64,000 nt of DNA from Nitrospira defluvii (GCA_000196815.1 FP929003.1:2193501-2257500); one strand, 5' to 3'; counted from the stretch's first letter, positions 42,812-52,121 are shown. The notes: a model not told the origin generated them from the letters alone. Numbers and translations: made by a program.

Positions 42812-43861
42812 ATGGGTACTGTTGATTTGGGAAGTCGCCTGCCGCAGACGTCTCCCGCGGACAATGAAAAGGAACTCGCCCCACGGGCCATTCTTATCGT
42901 CGACGACGAGCCATCCATCGGCTTCCTCTTGACCGAAATGTTGCAGTCCACAGGGCACCCGATTCTCACGGCCGGGTCTGTCAGCGAGGCCCTGGCGCAT
43001 CTGAAATCCCGTCCGATTGCCGTGTTGATCGTCGATGTTCAATTGGCCGGAACAGATGGTATTGCTTTTTTGCAACAGGCCTTGGAGGTCGATAGCCGTC
43101 TGCTGAGTATCGTCATGACCGGGCACGGCAACATCGAACTGGCTGTGCGCGCCATGAAATCAGGCGCTGCAGACTTCTTAACCAAACCGTTCGAAGTCGA
43201 ATTGGTGAGACAATCCGTCTCGCGATTGCTGGAGCTCTATCGCCTCAGGCAGGAGAATACGGTGCTCACCCGCACCTTGATTCGTTCCGGCAACATACAG
43301 TTGCGGACGGTGCCGCTGGCCGATTTCAGCCGCGGGAACCGGCCCTTCGGAACGGATGACGTGACCGAATTCGAGCGGGGCGTGGCGGAGGGGGAAAAGC
43401 GCGTCACGGAGCGGGTCGCCGCGCTGCGCCAACGGGAACAGGCGCTGGTGGCTTCGCTGATGGCGCAATTGGAGGGAAGCTGGCGCAATCTGCACGACAC
43501 GGTGGAAGAAGAAGTGGCGTCACTGTCGTTCATGATCGCGCAGAAGGTCCTGCGCGAACTGGTGACGGAAAAACGCGAGGTGATCGTGACGCAGGTACGA
43601 ACGGCACTGGCGCATTTGCATGAAAGCGGGCTGGTCCGGATCCGGGTGCATCCGTCGGATCTGCCGCTGCTCGAAGCGTCGCGGGCGGCACTGAGTCAGA
43701 CTCCGCACGGGCTCTTGACACTAAAATTTGAGACGGATCCCGGTATCAGCCCGGGGGGCTGTCTCGTGCAGGCGCAGAGCCTCTTGATCGACGCCACGCT
43801 GGATACCCAATTGCTGAGGCTCGGTGAAGCCCTAAGAAAGCGGGACGCCGGTGAAGCTTAG
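42812..43861 (+). CDS. fliH: FliH fused to an N-terminal response-regulator receiver domain
   Basis: FliH inhibits and delivers the export ATPase FliI. This 349-residue protein carries an NtrC-like receiver at residues 26-140: acidic pair Asp31-Asp32, phosphoacceptor Asp75 (LIVDVQL), Thr103 and Lys125 (LTKPFE) are all present. A linker helix (LYRLRQENTVL) resembles the one in the NtrC-type activator encoded at 32327. Residues 185-345 are FliH: the Arg/Glu coiled coil EFERGVAEGEKRVTERV and the C-terminal ISPGGCLVQAQSLLIDATLD. The ATG directly follows the fliG stop; SD GGAGGCGAGGAG. The frame is continuous and single. Separate translation of FliH from an internal start cannot be excluded. Confidence 0.9.
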   Translation: MGTVDLGSRLPQTSPADNEKELAPRAILIVDDEPSIGFLLTEMLQSTGHPILTAGSVSEALAHLKSRPIAVLIVDVQLAGTDGIAFLQQALEVDSRLLSIVMTGHGNIELAVRAMKSGAADFLTKPFEVELVRQSVSRLLELYRLRQENTVLTRTLIRSGNIQLRTVPLADFSRGNRPFGTDDVTEFERGVAEGEKRVTERVAALRQREQALVASLMAQLEGSWRNLHDTVEEEVASLSFMIAQKVLRELVTEKREVIVTQVRTALAHLHESGLVRIRVHPSDLPLLEASRAALSQTPHGLLTLKFETDPGISPGGCLVQAQSLLIDATLDTQLLRLGEALRKRDAGEA

Positions 43862-45158
43862 CGAACGCCTCGAACAAGTCGAACCCTTATCCGTCACGGG
43901 CCGGGTGGCCCAAGCCGTCGGGATCGTCATTGAAGCCTCGGGGCCGTTCACCTCTGTCGGAGAGGTCTGCGAGATCACCCGTGAGGGCGGCCATGGCGCC
44001 GTCATGGCAGAAGTGGTCGGATTCCGCGAGGATCGTGTGCTGCTGATGCCGCTGGGTGAAATGCAGGGCATCGGCCCGGGCAGCCGTGTCGTGATGAAAG
44101 GGCACGTGGCGTCGGTGCCGGTCGGACCGCAGATGTTGGGACGAATTTTCGACGGACTCGGGCACCCGCTGGACGGCTTGCCGCCGCTACGCACCGATGT
44201 CCAGGTTCCGTTGTATGCGCCTCCGCTGAATCCGCTGCATCGCGCGAGAATTACCCAGCCGGTCGATCTGGGCATTCGGGCGATCAATGCCCTGTTGACC
44301 TGCGGCCAAGGCCAGAAAATCGGCGTGTTTGCCGGATCCGGGGTGGGAAAAAGCGTCTTGTTGGGCATGATCAGCCGGTATACGCAGGCGGATGTCCGGG
44401 TGATCGCCCTCGTCGGCGAGCGGGGACGTGAAGTCAAAGAGTTCCTGGAGCGCGACCTGACCCCGGAAGCAAGGGCCCGCTCCATTGTCGTCGTCGCGAC
44501 CTCGGATCAACCGCCGCTGGTGCGCATTCGCGGCGCCTTGGTGGCGACGGCCATCGCCGAATATTTTCGCGATTGCGGCAAACATGTATTGCTGATGATG
44601 GATTCCCTTTCCCGCCTGGCCTATAGCCAGAGAGAAGTCGGGCTTGCCATCGGTGAACCTCCCACCACCAAAGGGTATACACCGTCCGTTTTTGCCGTGT
44701 TGCCGAAATTGCTGGAGCGGGTCGGACCGGCACAGAGCGGGGGCAGCATTACCGGGCTCTACACCGTGCTGGTCGACGGCGACGACCTCAACGATCCGGT
44801 CGCGGATGCCGTGCGCTCCATTCTCGACGGACATATTGTGCTTTCACGTGAACTGGCTGCGCGCAATCACTTTCCGGCCATCGATATCCTGCAGAGTACC
44901 AGCCGGGTCATGCGGGACATTGTCACGCCGGCACACTATGCCGCGGGGCGGTTGGTCCTGGAACGCACGGCGCTCTATCGGCGCTCTGAAGATCTCATCA
45001 CGCTGGGCGCGTATAAGCCCGGCACGAGCAAGGATCTGGATAAAGCCGTCTCCGCTCATGAGGGCATTACGGCGTTCCTGCGGCAGGAGACGAAGCAGTC
45101 CGTCGGGTTGTCGCAGTCCATCGATGCTTTGCTGGCGCTGGCAGGAACCATTCAATGA
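43851..45158 (+). CDS. fliI: Flagellar export ATPase FliI
   Basis: FliI is the F1-beta-like ATPase of the flagellar type III export system. The 435-residue protein has Walker A AGSGVGKS near residue 163, Walker B LLMMDSLSRLAYSQRE and the family segment IGEPPTTKGYTPSVFA. The GTG start overlaps fliH by 11 bases, so FliH and FliI are translated together. The N-terminal beta-barrel domain is complete. It should form a hexamer controlled by FliH. Confidence 0.96.
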   Translation: MKLSERLEQVEPLSVTGRVAQAVGIVIEASGPFTSVGEVCEITREGGHGAVMAEVVGFREDRVLLMPLGEMQGIGPGSRVVMKGHVASVPVGPQMLGRIFDGLGHPLDGLPPLRTDVQVPLYAPPLNPLHRARITQPVDLGIRAINALLTCGQGQKIGVFAGSGVGKSVLLGMISRYTQADVRVIALVGERGREVKEFLERDLTPEARARSIVVVATSDQPPLVRIRGALVATAIAEYFRDCGKHVLLMMDSLSRLAYSQREVGLAIGEPPTTKGYTPSVFAVLPKLLERVGPAQSGGSITGLYTVLVDGDDLNDPVADAVRSILDGHIVLSRELAARNHFPAIDILQSTSRVMRDIVTPAHYAAGRLVLERTALYRRSEDLITLGAYKPGTSKDLDKAVSAHEGITAFLRQETKQSVGLSQSIDALLALAGTIQ

Positions 45159-45595
45159 ACGTGACCGTGCTCCGCACCTATGCGATCCAACTTGAAGAGG
45201 TCGCCAAGCTCGAGTTGGCGGAACTCGCGAGCGCGTTGCAGCAGACAGTCGACCGTATGACGATGTTGGATTCGCGGGCGAAGGCGGATGCCGACCGATA
45301 TTTGCTTCAGGTCAAACAGGGGAGCACCGTGGACCAGGTGTACGGTCACCTTGACGCGATGGATCAGGCCATCGCCGCACGGAAGAGCATGGAGCAGATA
45401 CAGAGGGATCAACAGGTCAATATGGAACACAAACGCGGAGAACTCCTGGAAGCCATGCAGTATCGGAAGAAGCTGGACCTCCTCGATGCGCGCGCTGCGC
45501 TGGAACGACGTCGACGACGAGAACGGCAGGATCAGCAACTGCTGGATGAACGAGCCTGGCGACGGAGTCCATTACAAAAGGGAGAACGGGCATGA
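45155..45595 (+). CDS. fliJ: Flagellar export chaperone/stalk protein FliJ
   Basis: FliJ is a small coiled-coil protein that acts as the gamma-like rotor of FliI and as a substrate escort. The 146-residue protein is nearly all helical and charged (VAKLELAELASALQQTVDRM, ERRRRRERQDQQ). It overlaps fliI by 4 bases and the next gene by 4. Sequence identity of FliJ is always low; position and coiled-coil content support the call. Confidence 0.88.
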   Translation: MNVTVLRTYAIQLEEVAKLELAELASALQQTVDRMTMLDSRAKADADRYLLQVKQGSTVDQVYGHLDAMDQAIAARKSMEQIQRDQQVNMEHKRGELLEAMQYRKKLDLLDARAALERRRRRERQDQQLLDERAWRRSPLQKGERA

Positions 45596-46230
45596 CCGTG
45601 ATGGCGAGGGGTGACGTTCGCGCACTCTGCACAGGGGGGATCCTCGGCGTTGCCTTCGGTGCGGTCTTGCTGGGGAGTATGGGCACGGCAGCCTTCGCTG
45701 AGGATCTGGCGCCGGCTCAGGCTCCGGCAGCGGAGAAGGAAGAACCAAAAGCCGAGGCGATTAAGAAAGAGGTTCAGGGCCCCGCCATGAACGCGCCGCG
45801 TGAAATTTTTCAGATGCTGGAGCAGCGCAAACGTGCCTTGGACAAGCGTGAGGCGGCCTTGCGTGGATCGGAAATGCATCTCCTGGAACTCAAAGCGGAA
45901 CTCGAGCAGATTGTAACTCGGCATGAACAGGCGGTGGAGGCCGAAAAAAAACGTCGTCAGGCCGCCCAGAGCAAGGCGACGAGTGAAGCGGAGAAGCCCA
46001 AGGCGACGACGAAACCAGGAGGGGCGGCCAACGTCAATCAGACGCAACTTGCGAAAATCTACGAAACAATGCCGGCTGAGGAAGCCGCCGCCCGCCTGGA
46101 GCGCATGCCGGATCGGAAGGCGATCGAAGTGCTACGCCTGATTAAGGGCAAATCCGCCGGCGCAATCCTCGCTGAGGTCAAGCCGGAGCGCGCCGCCCGC
46201 CTGACCGAGCAATTGCTGACAGCCCCGTAA
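45592..46230 (+). CDS. MotE family (MgtE_N-like) flagellar protein
   Basis: This 212-residue protein has an N-terminal signal/membrane helix (CTGGILGVAFGAVLLGSMG), a coiled coil (LEQRKRALDKREAALR) and a C-terminal MgtE_N-like domain of about 60 residues (QLAKIYETMPAEEAAARLERMPDRKAIEVL). This architecture is annotated MotE in flagellar loci; in Sinorhizobium MotE aids MotC in the periplasm. It overlaps fliJ by 4 bases. Placement between fliJ and fliK is typical. An ATG at 45601 is an alternative start. Confidence 0.8.
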   Translation: MTVMARGDVRALCTGGILGVAFGAVLLGSMGTAAFAEDLAPAQAPAAEKEEPKAEAIKKEVQGPAMNAPREIFQMLEQRKRALDKREAALRGSEMHLLELKAELEQIVTRHEQAVEAEKKRRQAAQSKATSEAEKPKATTKPGGAANVNQTQLAKIYETMPAEEAAARLERMPDRKAIEVLRLIKGKSAGAILAEVKPERAARLTEQLLTAP

Positions 46231-46364
46231 ACAGCTCCTTCGTGTTCCGGTGATTCGGCAGGTTTTGCCGTCACCTCCTGCAGAAACTTCCATCTTCCAG
46301 TCCTCAACTCTAACCCTCCTTGCGAAAATCGCGCGTCATGCGTGGTTTTCTCGTTCGACGCGGA

Positions 46365-46379
46365 TGGCACGGCCTTTGT
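46365..46379 (+). promoter_or_regulatory. Weak sigma-54-like element upstream of fliK
   Basis: TGGCACGGCCTTTGT has a perfect -24 TGGCACG and correct 10-base spacing, but the -12 pair reads GT instead of GC. It may be a weak internal promoter or a chance match. Confidence 0.3.
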
Positions 46380-46428
46380 AATGCTGTTCCATGACAACGC
46401 ACGGGGTTCGAAACGGACAGGAACACCT

Positions 46429-48003
46429 ATGGCCACTGACATGCAGCCCTTCATGAACGGAATTCCAAGTCACAGCGCCCATGCCGCCCCGGTCGCGCGA
46501 GATCGCCAGGCGACGGCTCAGGGTTCATCGCCATCTCGTACATTCGATTCGTTACTTGACCGAGCAGAAGCTCACCGGGCGGCAATGACGCCTGAACCGG
46601 CTTCAGCTCGATCCGCGTCGAAACCGGTTGCACCGGCTCGTTCGTCGCACCATTCCAAGGTGGAACCAGACAAGCAAGGAGCGGCTCGCTCGACGGAGGC
46701 CGCACGACAGCAACGAACCGCCGGCCGGAATGAAGAGCCTTGTGGGGAGGCTGACTGTGTGTCCGACAAGGAAGTCGAGAGCCCCAAGGCCGAAGACACT
46801 ACGCAACAGGCTGAGGATCAGAGCGCCCAACGGCAGGAGCTCCTTGTGGCTGCGATGCTTCTTCCCGCACCTGCGGTCGTGCAGACCGAAGTACAGGCCA
46901 GTGATGCACCGGATCCGGAATCGGACCCCTCTGCAGATGGCGTCGGGAAAGTGGCGGCTACACTCGTTACGGACTCTCACGAGACATCGTCCGTTCCGCT
47001 CGCAACGGTAAATACCTCGGTACAGACATCTGAAGAGGTACTCGTCGGCCAGGCTGCAACTGCTCAGGCGCAAAAGTCAGACATAAAAAAATCCGCTGAA
47101 ACAGCACAGCCAGGGGAGGGAATGATTGATCTCTCAGCGTTTCCTCGGCCCGACAGTCGTGGTGAAGTGCCAGAAGTGAGCGCGGAGCGAATGGACGCGG
47201 CCGTCACCGCCAGCATGATCGACCCGGAGAAAGTCACGACTGTCGCTGCGGTTGTCACGACAGGCACGGCAGAGGCTGGAGCCATGAAACAGCCTGAAGG
47301 CGATCGGGTTGACCGGCCGGCATTTCTTGAAGACCTCGCGCAGGACAGCCGGGTGAGCGTCGAACAGGGAAGTGCGACCACCGGGAAATTTATGGAGAAT
47401 GAGTCAGAGTCGTTTTCCGGCTCTTCTGCCGATGCCGATCGCTCGATGCCGAATCAGGCCATGAGCAATGGGCCGACCGATCGCCAGTTGTTTCTGGACC
47501 GAATGAACGGACTGAATCAACCGGCCCCGTCTCCAAACGACAGCGCCGTCGGCCGCAACGAGGCCGGCCAACCCGCTGCGGTCTTGCGAGCAGCTGAATC
47601 CGAACGCATGAGCGAACTGCGAGGAGCGTCGCCTGTGGCGCACAGTGTCATGCTGGATCTGGATCCCTTGGACATGGGCCCCTTGCGGGTCCGTGTCATG
47701 ATGAGCGACCAAACGGTTCATGCGCACATCCGGACGGAACATGGAGAACTGGGACAAGGCCTGCTGCAACAGGGGCAATCACTGGAATCATCCCTCCGCA
47801 CGACAGGCCTGGAAATGGGCATGTTGCGAGTGACCGTCGATCAACAACAGGGCCGAAGCGACAATGCCTGGATGTTTCAGCAGCAGCATCAGGATCGCCC
47901 GACGGCCTCGTCCGGCCAGCGGTCTACGACGGGAGAAGACGAGCGCAGTGCGAGGGGAGAGACCGGCGACTACACCAGTGAACGCGTCAGTATATTTGCA
48001 TGA
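46429..48003 (+). CDS. fliK: Flagellar hook-length control protein FliK
   Basis: FliK measures hook length and switches export specificity. The 524-residue protein has a long Ala/Gln/Glu-rich, probably disordered first 400 residues and the conserved C-terminal domain near residues 405-490, with [19 protein letters not shown] and [16 protein letters not shown]. The start at 46429 gives a plausible N-terminus; a longer frame to 46342 lacks an SD. It is followed directly by flgD and flgE. No repeats of the ruler region are obvious. Confidence 0.88.
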   Translation: MATDMQPFMNGIPSHSAHAAPVARDRQATAQGSSPSRTFDSLLDRAEAHRAAMTPEPASARSASKPVAPARSSHHSKVEPDKQGAARSTEAARQQRTAGRNEEPCGEADCVSDKEVESPKAEDTTQQAEDQSAQRQELLVAAMLLPAPAVVQTEVQASDAPDPESDPSADGVGKVAATLVTDSHETSSVPLATVNTSVQTSEEVLVGQAATAQAQKSDIKKSAETAQPGEGMIDLSAFPRPDSRGEVPEVSAERMDAAVTASMIDPEKVTTVAAVVTTGTAEAGAMKQPEGDRVDRPAFLEDLAQDSRVSVEQGSATTGKFMENESESFSGSSADADRSMPNQAMSNGPTDRQLFLDRMNGLNQPAPSPNDSAVGRNEAGQPAAVLRAAESERMSELRGASPVAHSVMLDLDPLDMGPLRVRVMMSDQTVHAHIRTEHGELGQGLLQQGQSLESSLRTTGLEMGMLRVTVDQQQGRSDNAWMFQQQHQDRPTASSGQRSTTGEDERSARGETGDYTSERVSIFA

Positions 48004-48014
48004 TTGGAGGCCCC

Positions 48015-48305
48015 ATGGATATCAGCAAGGTGATTACACAGGCGACCCCACCAGACTCATCCACGCCGACCACCGATGGTCCGAAGCCGCTCGGGAAAGA
48101 CGATTTCCTGAAGTTGCTCGTCACCCAGCTTCAACATCAAGATCCGCTCAAGCCGATGGAGAACGAGGACTTCGTCGCCCAAACCGCGCAGTTCTCGCAG
48201 CTGGAACAAATGTCCAAGCTGGTGTCCTTGATGGAGAAGAGTGTGACGCTGCAGGAAAACGCGCAGAATAAAACCGCGACCACCGGCACGACGGCCGTCG
48301 CATAA
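48015..48305 (+). CDS. flgD: Short flagellar hook cap protein FlgD
   Basis: FlgD is the hook scaffold on which FlgE assembles. This copy is only 96 residues: the N-terminal domain with [21 protein letters not shown] and [17 protein letters not shown] is complete, but the C-terminal tudor/Ig domains (about 130 residues in E. coli FlgD, 231 residues in all) are absent. The ATG at 48015 follows TTGGAGG; its frame begins as fliK ends. No frameshift or second fragment follows before flgE, so the short form appears natural. Confidence 0.88.
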   Translation: MDISKVITQATPPDSSTPTTDGPKPLGKDDFLKLLVTQLQHQDPLKPMENEDFVAQTAQFSQLEQMSKLVSLMEKSVTLQENAQNKTATTGTTAVA

Positions 48306-48378
48306 CGCCTGTCGCGCCGAGATGCGGGCGAACGCTCGGAGAGAACGTTTCAGGTCGTGGTAACAAGGAGGATGAGAT

Positions 48379-49602
48379 ATGGGCATTTTAACATCGATGT
48401 TTACTGCAGTGACCGGCCTGAGCTCCTACGGCAATGCCATGGGGGTGATCGGGAACAATATCGCCAACGTCGGGACTGCAGGATTTAAGTCCAGCCGGGC
48501 AACCTTTTCAGACCTGATTTCATCCAGCCTGGGCGGTGGCTCCGGCAGCGATCAAATCGGTCTCGGCGTATTCCTCAACGATGTGCAGACCAATTTCTCC
48601 CAAGGGTCGATGACGACCACAGGCAATACCTTCGACCTGGCGATTGATGGAAACGGTTTCTACCTGGTGAGAAACACCTCCGGCGCCAATTTCTATTCGC
48701 GGGCCGGCCAATTCAAGGTCGACAGTCTCGGTCAGGTCGTCGATAGCAGCGGAGCCCTGTTGCAAGGCTACCAGGCCGACACGAACGGCAACATCACGAG
48801 CACGATCGGCGGCATCACACTGACATCGAGTGCCGTACCGCCGGTCGCGACGACCAGCGCCGAGATACTCGGGAATCTCAATGCCAATGCCACGGCGCCG
48901 ACGGCAGCCTTCAGCATCACCGATACGACCTCCTACAATTTCTCCACGGGCATGACGTTCTATGACTCCCTGGGGAACTCCCATCAAATGCAGTTGTATT
49001 TTAGGAAGACAGCGGCGAATGCCTGGGGCGTGTACTCTCAAATCGACGGGGGTGCGGCTGCCGCCCAAACCAACATGACGTTTAACGCCAGCGGCGCCGT
49101 GACGGCGGGCGGAACACAGACCGTGACTGCGACACTGACCAACGGTGCCACCACTCCGCAGGCCATGACCGTGGATTTGTCCTCTCTGACGCAATTCGGC
49201 GCCGCCTCCGGTGTCGCGAGTCAAACGCAAGACGGCTATTCATCGGGCACCCTCGACCGCATCAGCGTCGATAAAGAAGGGCGAGTGATGGCCCAATTCA
49301 CGAACGGGGAAACGCGTGCCCTTGCCCAGGTCGTCTTGAGCCGCTTTACCAATCCCGACGGGTTGGTCAATGTCGGCGACAATCACTTTCTGGAGACGGT
49401 TGAGTCCGGGGCGGCTTTGGCCGGTGCCCCGACGATAAATGGATTGGGCAGAGTCTTGTCGGGAACTGTGGAGCAATCCAACGTGGATCTCGGCAAAGAG
49501 TTTGTGGACATGATTATTACCCAGCGCGCATTTCAAGCGAACTCGCGTGCGATCACGACCAGCGACGAAATGTTGCAGGAACTCGTGAATCTCAAACGGT
49601 AA
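48379..49602 (+). CDS. flgE: Flagellar hook protein FlgE
   Basis: FlgE builds the hook. The 407-residue protein has the N-terminal rod-type motif (NNIANVGTAGFKSSRATFSDL), the FlgE-specific middle domain (low-complexity Thr/Ala/Gly) and the C-terminal segment VDMIITQRAFQANSRAITTSD. A good SD (AAGGAGGATG) precedes the ATG. A strong hairpin ends the unit after its stop. Confidence 0.95.
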   Translation: MGILTSMFTAVTGLSSYGNAMGVIGNNIANVGTAGFKSSRATFSDLISSSLGGGSGSDQIGLGVFLNDVQTNFSQGSMTTTGNTFDLAIDGNGFYLVRNTSGANFYSRAGQFKVDSLGQVVDSSGALLQGYQADTNGNITSTIGGITLTSSAVPPVATTSAEILGNLNANATAPTAAFSITDTTSYNFSTGMTFYDSLGNSHQMQLYFRKTAANAWGVYSQIDGGAAAAQTNMTFNASGAVTAGGTQTVTATLTNGATTPQAMTVDLSSLTQFGAASGVASQTQDGYSSGTLDRISVDKEGRVMAQFTNGETRALAQVVLSRFTNPDGLVNVGDNHFLETVESGAALAGAPTINGLGRVLSGTVEQSNVDLGKEFVDMIITQRAFQANSRAITTSDEMLQELVNLKR

Positions 49603-49609
49603 GCGAGGA

Positions 49610-49646
49610 GGGCCCTGATGCGCTTGCTCAGCGCGCGTCAGGGCCC
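49610..49646 (+). terminator. Strong hairpin terminator after flgE
   Basis: A 14-bp stem (GGGCCCTGATGCGC paired with GCGCGTCAGGGCCC, one G-T pair) closes a 9-base loop starting 8 bases past flgE. There is no U-tract, so termination may be Rho-assisted. Confidence 0.6.
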
Positions 49647-49648
49647 AA

Positions 49649-49836
49649 CCCGCATTGTTCATGAGCACTTCTGCTGCAATCGCCGATTCATTGCTACGAC
49701 GGGCCTTCGGCCGGCGGGCTCGCCCCTCGGACCCTCAACGTACTGCACGAGTACGCGTCGGGTCCTCCCGGCTCCGCGCGCCGGTCTCGCCACGCGACTC
49801 GGCGCTTTCGCGACGAACCGTCATGAATAATGCGGG
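49649..49836. repeat. 188-bp inverted-repeat element between flgE and fliL
   Basis: Terminal 16-bp arms (49649-49664 and 49821-49836, one mismatch) enclose a GC-rich interior with a nested hairpin: GGACCC (49729-49734) with GGGTCC (49760-49765) and CGTACT (49739-49744) with AGTACG (49750-49755) around loop GCACG. No gene is inside. It looks like a non-autonomous or palindromic repeat element, or a large structured transcript end. Confidence 0.5.
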
Positions 49837-50069
49837 CTAAGTCGGCAATTTCTACCTAGCGCTCGCCCACACCCGATCTGCCTCACGATTTCTCCCCTTC
49901 GTCAACATTCTGTCGGCCCTCGCGAAGTCTCCGTCACTCCGCTGACACGGTCACACGAACGGTCGGCGATGACGCGCGTCCGGAAGACGCCGTGACCTGA
50001 AATCAGTGGGTTATCGCAGGCGCCGCTGCACAGAGTGAAATCTGCACGGGACTCTTGTCGGTCGTTGCG

Positions 50070-50085
50070 TGGCATATGCATTGCA
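50070..50085 (+). promoter_or_regulatory. Sigma-54 promoter of the fliL operon
   Basis: TGGCATATGCATTGCA matches the sigma-54 consensus: GG at 50071-50072, a 10-base spacer, GC at 50083-50084. The fliL ATG is 43 bases beyond the element. Confidence 0.85.
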
Positions 50086-50127
50086 CAACCGACCAACACC
50101 GGCAAACACTGTCCGCAGGAGGTCCGT

Positions 50128-50664
50128 ATGTCAGAAGCAGCTGAAGAGAAGGCGCCCGCAGCGCCCGCGGGTATTCCCATGAAGATGGTCATCATCATCG
50201 TCGCGGGGGTATTGGTTCTCGGCCTGGGTGGCGCCTTTGCGATGTTCAAAATGATGGGCGGTGCCTCCGGGGAGAAAGCGCATGGCGAAAACGGTGGAGA
50301 GAAGCAAGCCGCTCACGGGGAGGCCGAAGACAAAGGCGGGGGCCACGGGGCCGTCGCCGATGCCAGTGCGATTGCCGACCTGGACCCATTTATCGTCAAC
50401 CTCGCGGACACGCCGGAAATTCGTTATCTCAAAGTGACCCTCAAGGTGGAGGCCGACAACTCGAACACCGTTGAACAAATCAAAGCGCGCACTCCCCAGA
50501 TCCGCGACGCCATCCTTGTGTTGCTGACCGGGTTGGATTCCGCCACCGCCCGTTCTCCTCAAGGCAAACACAAATTGCGCGAGGACATCACGGATCGCAT
50601 CAACGGGTTGTTGCCGAAAAAGTCCGTGAAGTCGACCTACTTCACGGAATTCGTCATTCAATAG
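50128..50664 (+). CDS. fliL: Flagellar basal-body-associated protein FliL
   Basis: FliL is a single-pass inner-membrane protein near the stator and MS-ring. The 178-residue protein has one transmembrane helix (MVIIIVAGVLVLGLGGAFAMF) near residue 20 and a periplasmic domain ending in KSTYFTEFVIQ. A His/Glu/Gly-rich linker follows the helix, at about residues 45-75. The ATG at 50128 is preceded by GCAGGAGGT; an open extension to 50035 covers the sigma-54 promoter. It heads the fliLMNOPQR-flhBA unit. Confidence 0.9.
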   Translation: MSEAAEEKAPAAPAGIPMKMVIIIVAGVLVLGLGGAFAMFKMMGGASGEKAHGENGGEKQAAHGEAEDKGGGHGAVADASAIADLDPFIVNLADTPEIRYLKVTLKVEADNSNTVEQIKARTPQIRDAILVLLTGLDSATARSPQGKHKLREDITDRINGLLPKKSVKSTYFTEFVIQ

Positions 50665-50688
50665 TCGATCGTCGTTCGCCGGGACGCC

Positions 50689-51660
50689 ATGGATAAAATA
50701 CTTTCCCAAGAAGAAATCGACGCCTTGATGGGCGGCGTCATGTCCGGCGAAGTCGAGACGGCTCCGAAGGAGGAGGAAGAACCGGGCGGGGTCAAAACGT
50801 ACAGCCTCACCAGCCAGGAACGCATCATTCGCGGGCGTATGCCCACGATGGAGATGATCAACGATCGTTTCACGCGTCAGCAATCCATCTCCTGGAGCGC
50901 CGTGCTTCGCGAGAAGATCGAATTCAGCGTCCTCGGCACACAAATCATGAAGTTCGGCGACTTCATTCAAAAAGTTCCGGTCCCCTCATCTTTTAATCTT
51001 TTCGCCATGGAGCCGATGCGAGGCAACGGGCTCTTCGTCATGGACGCCATGCTGGTGTACCTGATTGTGGACTTCTTCTTCGGCGGAAAAGTGCAAACGC
51101 ATGTGAAGCCCGAAGGCAGGGAGTTCACCACGATTCAACTCCGTCTGATCAAAAAACTAGTCCAGCAGGCATTGGCCGACCTGGAGAAAGCCTGGCAGGC
51201 CGTGATGCCGGTGAAGATCGGATACTTACGCTCAGAGAGCAACCCGCAGTTCGCCATGGTCGTGACGACGTCGGAAATCGTCGTGGTGGTGACGTTGCAG
51301 GTGCACCTGGGCGATATCTCCCGCGAAATGTTTATCGCTTATCCCTATTCCATGTTGGAGCCGATCAAAGAAAAACTGTATTCCGGTTTGTTCGCCGACA
51401 ATGTGGAGCAGGACAGCAGCTGGGGCAGTCGTTTCAAGGACTCCTTGCAGGAATGCGACGTGGCTCTGACCGTGCAATTGGGAACCGCGCGCATCAATGT
51501 GCAGGACTTGCTCAATTTCAACCCCGGGGATGTGTTGATGCTTGACCAACATCCCGGCGATCCGATGCTGTGTCTGGTCGAGGGTGATCCGAAATTTCAA
51601 GGGCAGCCCGGGATCTTTAAGGGCAATCATGCGTGCCGCGTGACCAAGATATTGGGGTAG
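50689..51660 (+). CDS. fliM: Flagellar motor switch protein FliM
   Basis: FliM forms the middle C-ring and binds CheY-P. The 323-residue protein has the N-terminal CheY-binding motif LSQEEIDALMGG, the CheC-like middle domain (residues 60-230) and a C-terminal SpoA domain (VTLQVHLGDI, VQDLLNFNPGDVLMLDQ). All three domains are intact. It is followed by fliN after 29 bases. Confidence 0.95.
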   Translation: MDKILSQEEIDALMGGVMSGEVETAPKEEEEPGGVKTYSLTSQERIIRGRMPTMEMINDRFTRQQSISWSAVLREKIEFSVLGTQIMKFGDFIQKVPVPSSFNLFAMEPMRGNGLFVMDAMLVYLIVDFFFGGKVQTHVKPEGREFTTIQLRLIKKLVQQALADLEKAWQAVMPVKIGYLRSESNPQFAMVVTTSEIVVVVTLQVHLGDISREMFIAYPYSMLEPIKEKLYSGLFADNVEQDSSWGSRFKDSLQECDVALTVQLGTARINVQDLLNFNPGDVLMLDQHPGDPMLCLVEGDPKFQGQPGIFKGNHACRVTKILG

Positions 51661-51689
51661 AGCGTCCCGGAACTAAAGGAGATTTGCGC

Positions 51690-52064
51690 ATGGGCAACGG
51701 AGACACAACTGCACCGCCGGACGCGTCCAATGCCGGCGCCGGGGACATCAACGTGCAACCGACCTCGTTTCCTCCGGTCGATAATCAGAACGCCGTCCCC
51801 GCCAACAAGAACATCGAGTTTGTGCTCGATATCCCGCTGCAAGTGACCGTGCAGATCGGCTCGACGCGGATGCTGATCCGGGAGTTGCTGCAGTTGGGGC
51901 AGGGGTCGGTCATCGAACTCAACAAGCTGGCCGGCGAACCGATGGAAGTGCTGGTCAACAACAAACTGGTCGCGCGCGGCGAAGTCGTCGTCGTCAACGA
52001 AAAGTTCGGCATTCGCTTGACGGATGTCGTGAGCCCGAATCAGCGCATTCAGCAACTCGGGTAG
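51690..52064 (+). CDS. fliN: Flagellar motor switch protein FliN
   Basis: FliN is the distal C-ring subunit and docks FliH for export. The 124-residue protein has a disordered N-terminal 35 residues and a SpoA domain (FVLDIPLQVTVQIGSTRMLIRE to VNEKFGIRLTDVVSP). The ATG at 51690 is taken because it follows AAAGGAG; the upstream open frame overlaps fliM. In other bacteria FliN binds FliH, so the REC-FliH form encoded upstream may also contact it. Confidence 0.95.
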   Translation: MGNGDTTAPPDASNAGAGDINVQPTSFPPVDNQNAVPANKNIEFVLDIPLQVTVQIGSTRMLIRELLQLGQGSVIELNKLAGEPMEVLVNNKLVARGEVVVVNEKFGIRLTDVVSPNQRIQQLG

Positions 52065-52121
52065 CGGGCGCAAGCGGCGGCACTGCCGCTGATCCGGCGG
52101 CGAGAGGAATAAACGGTCTCC

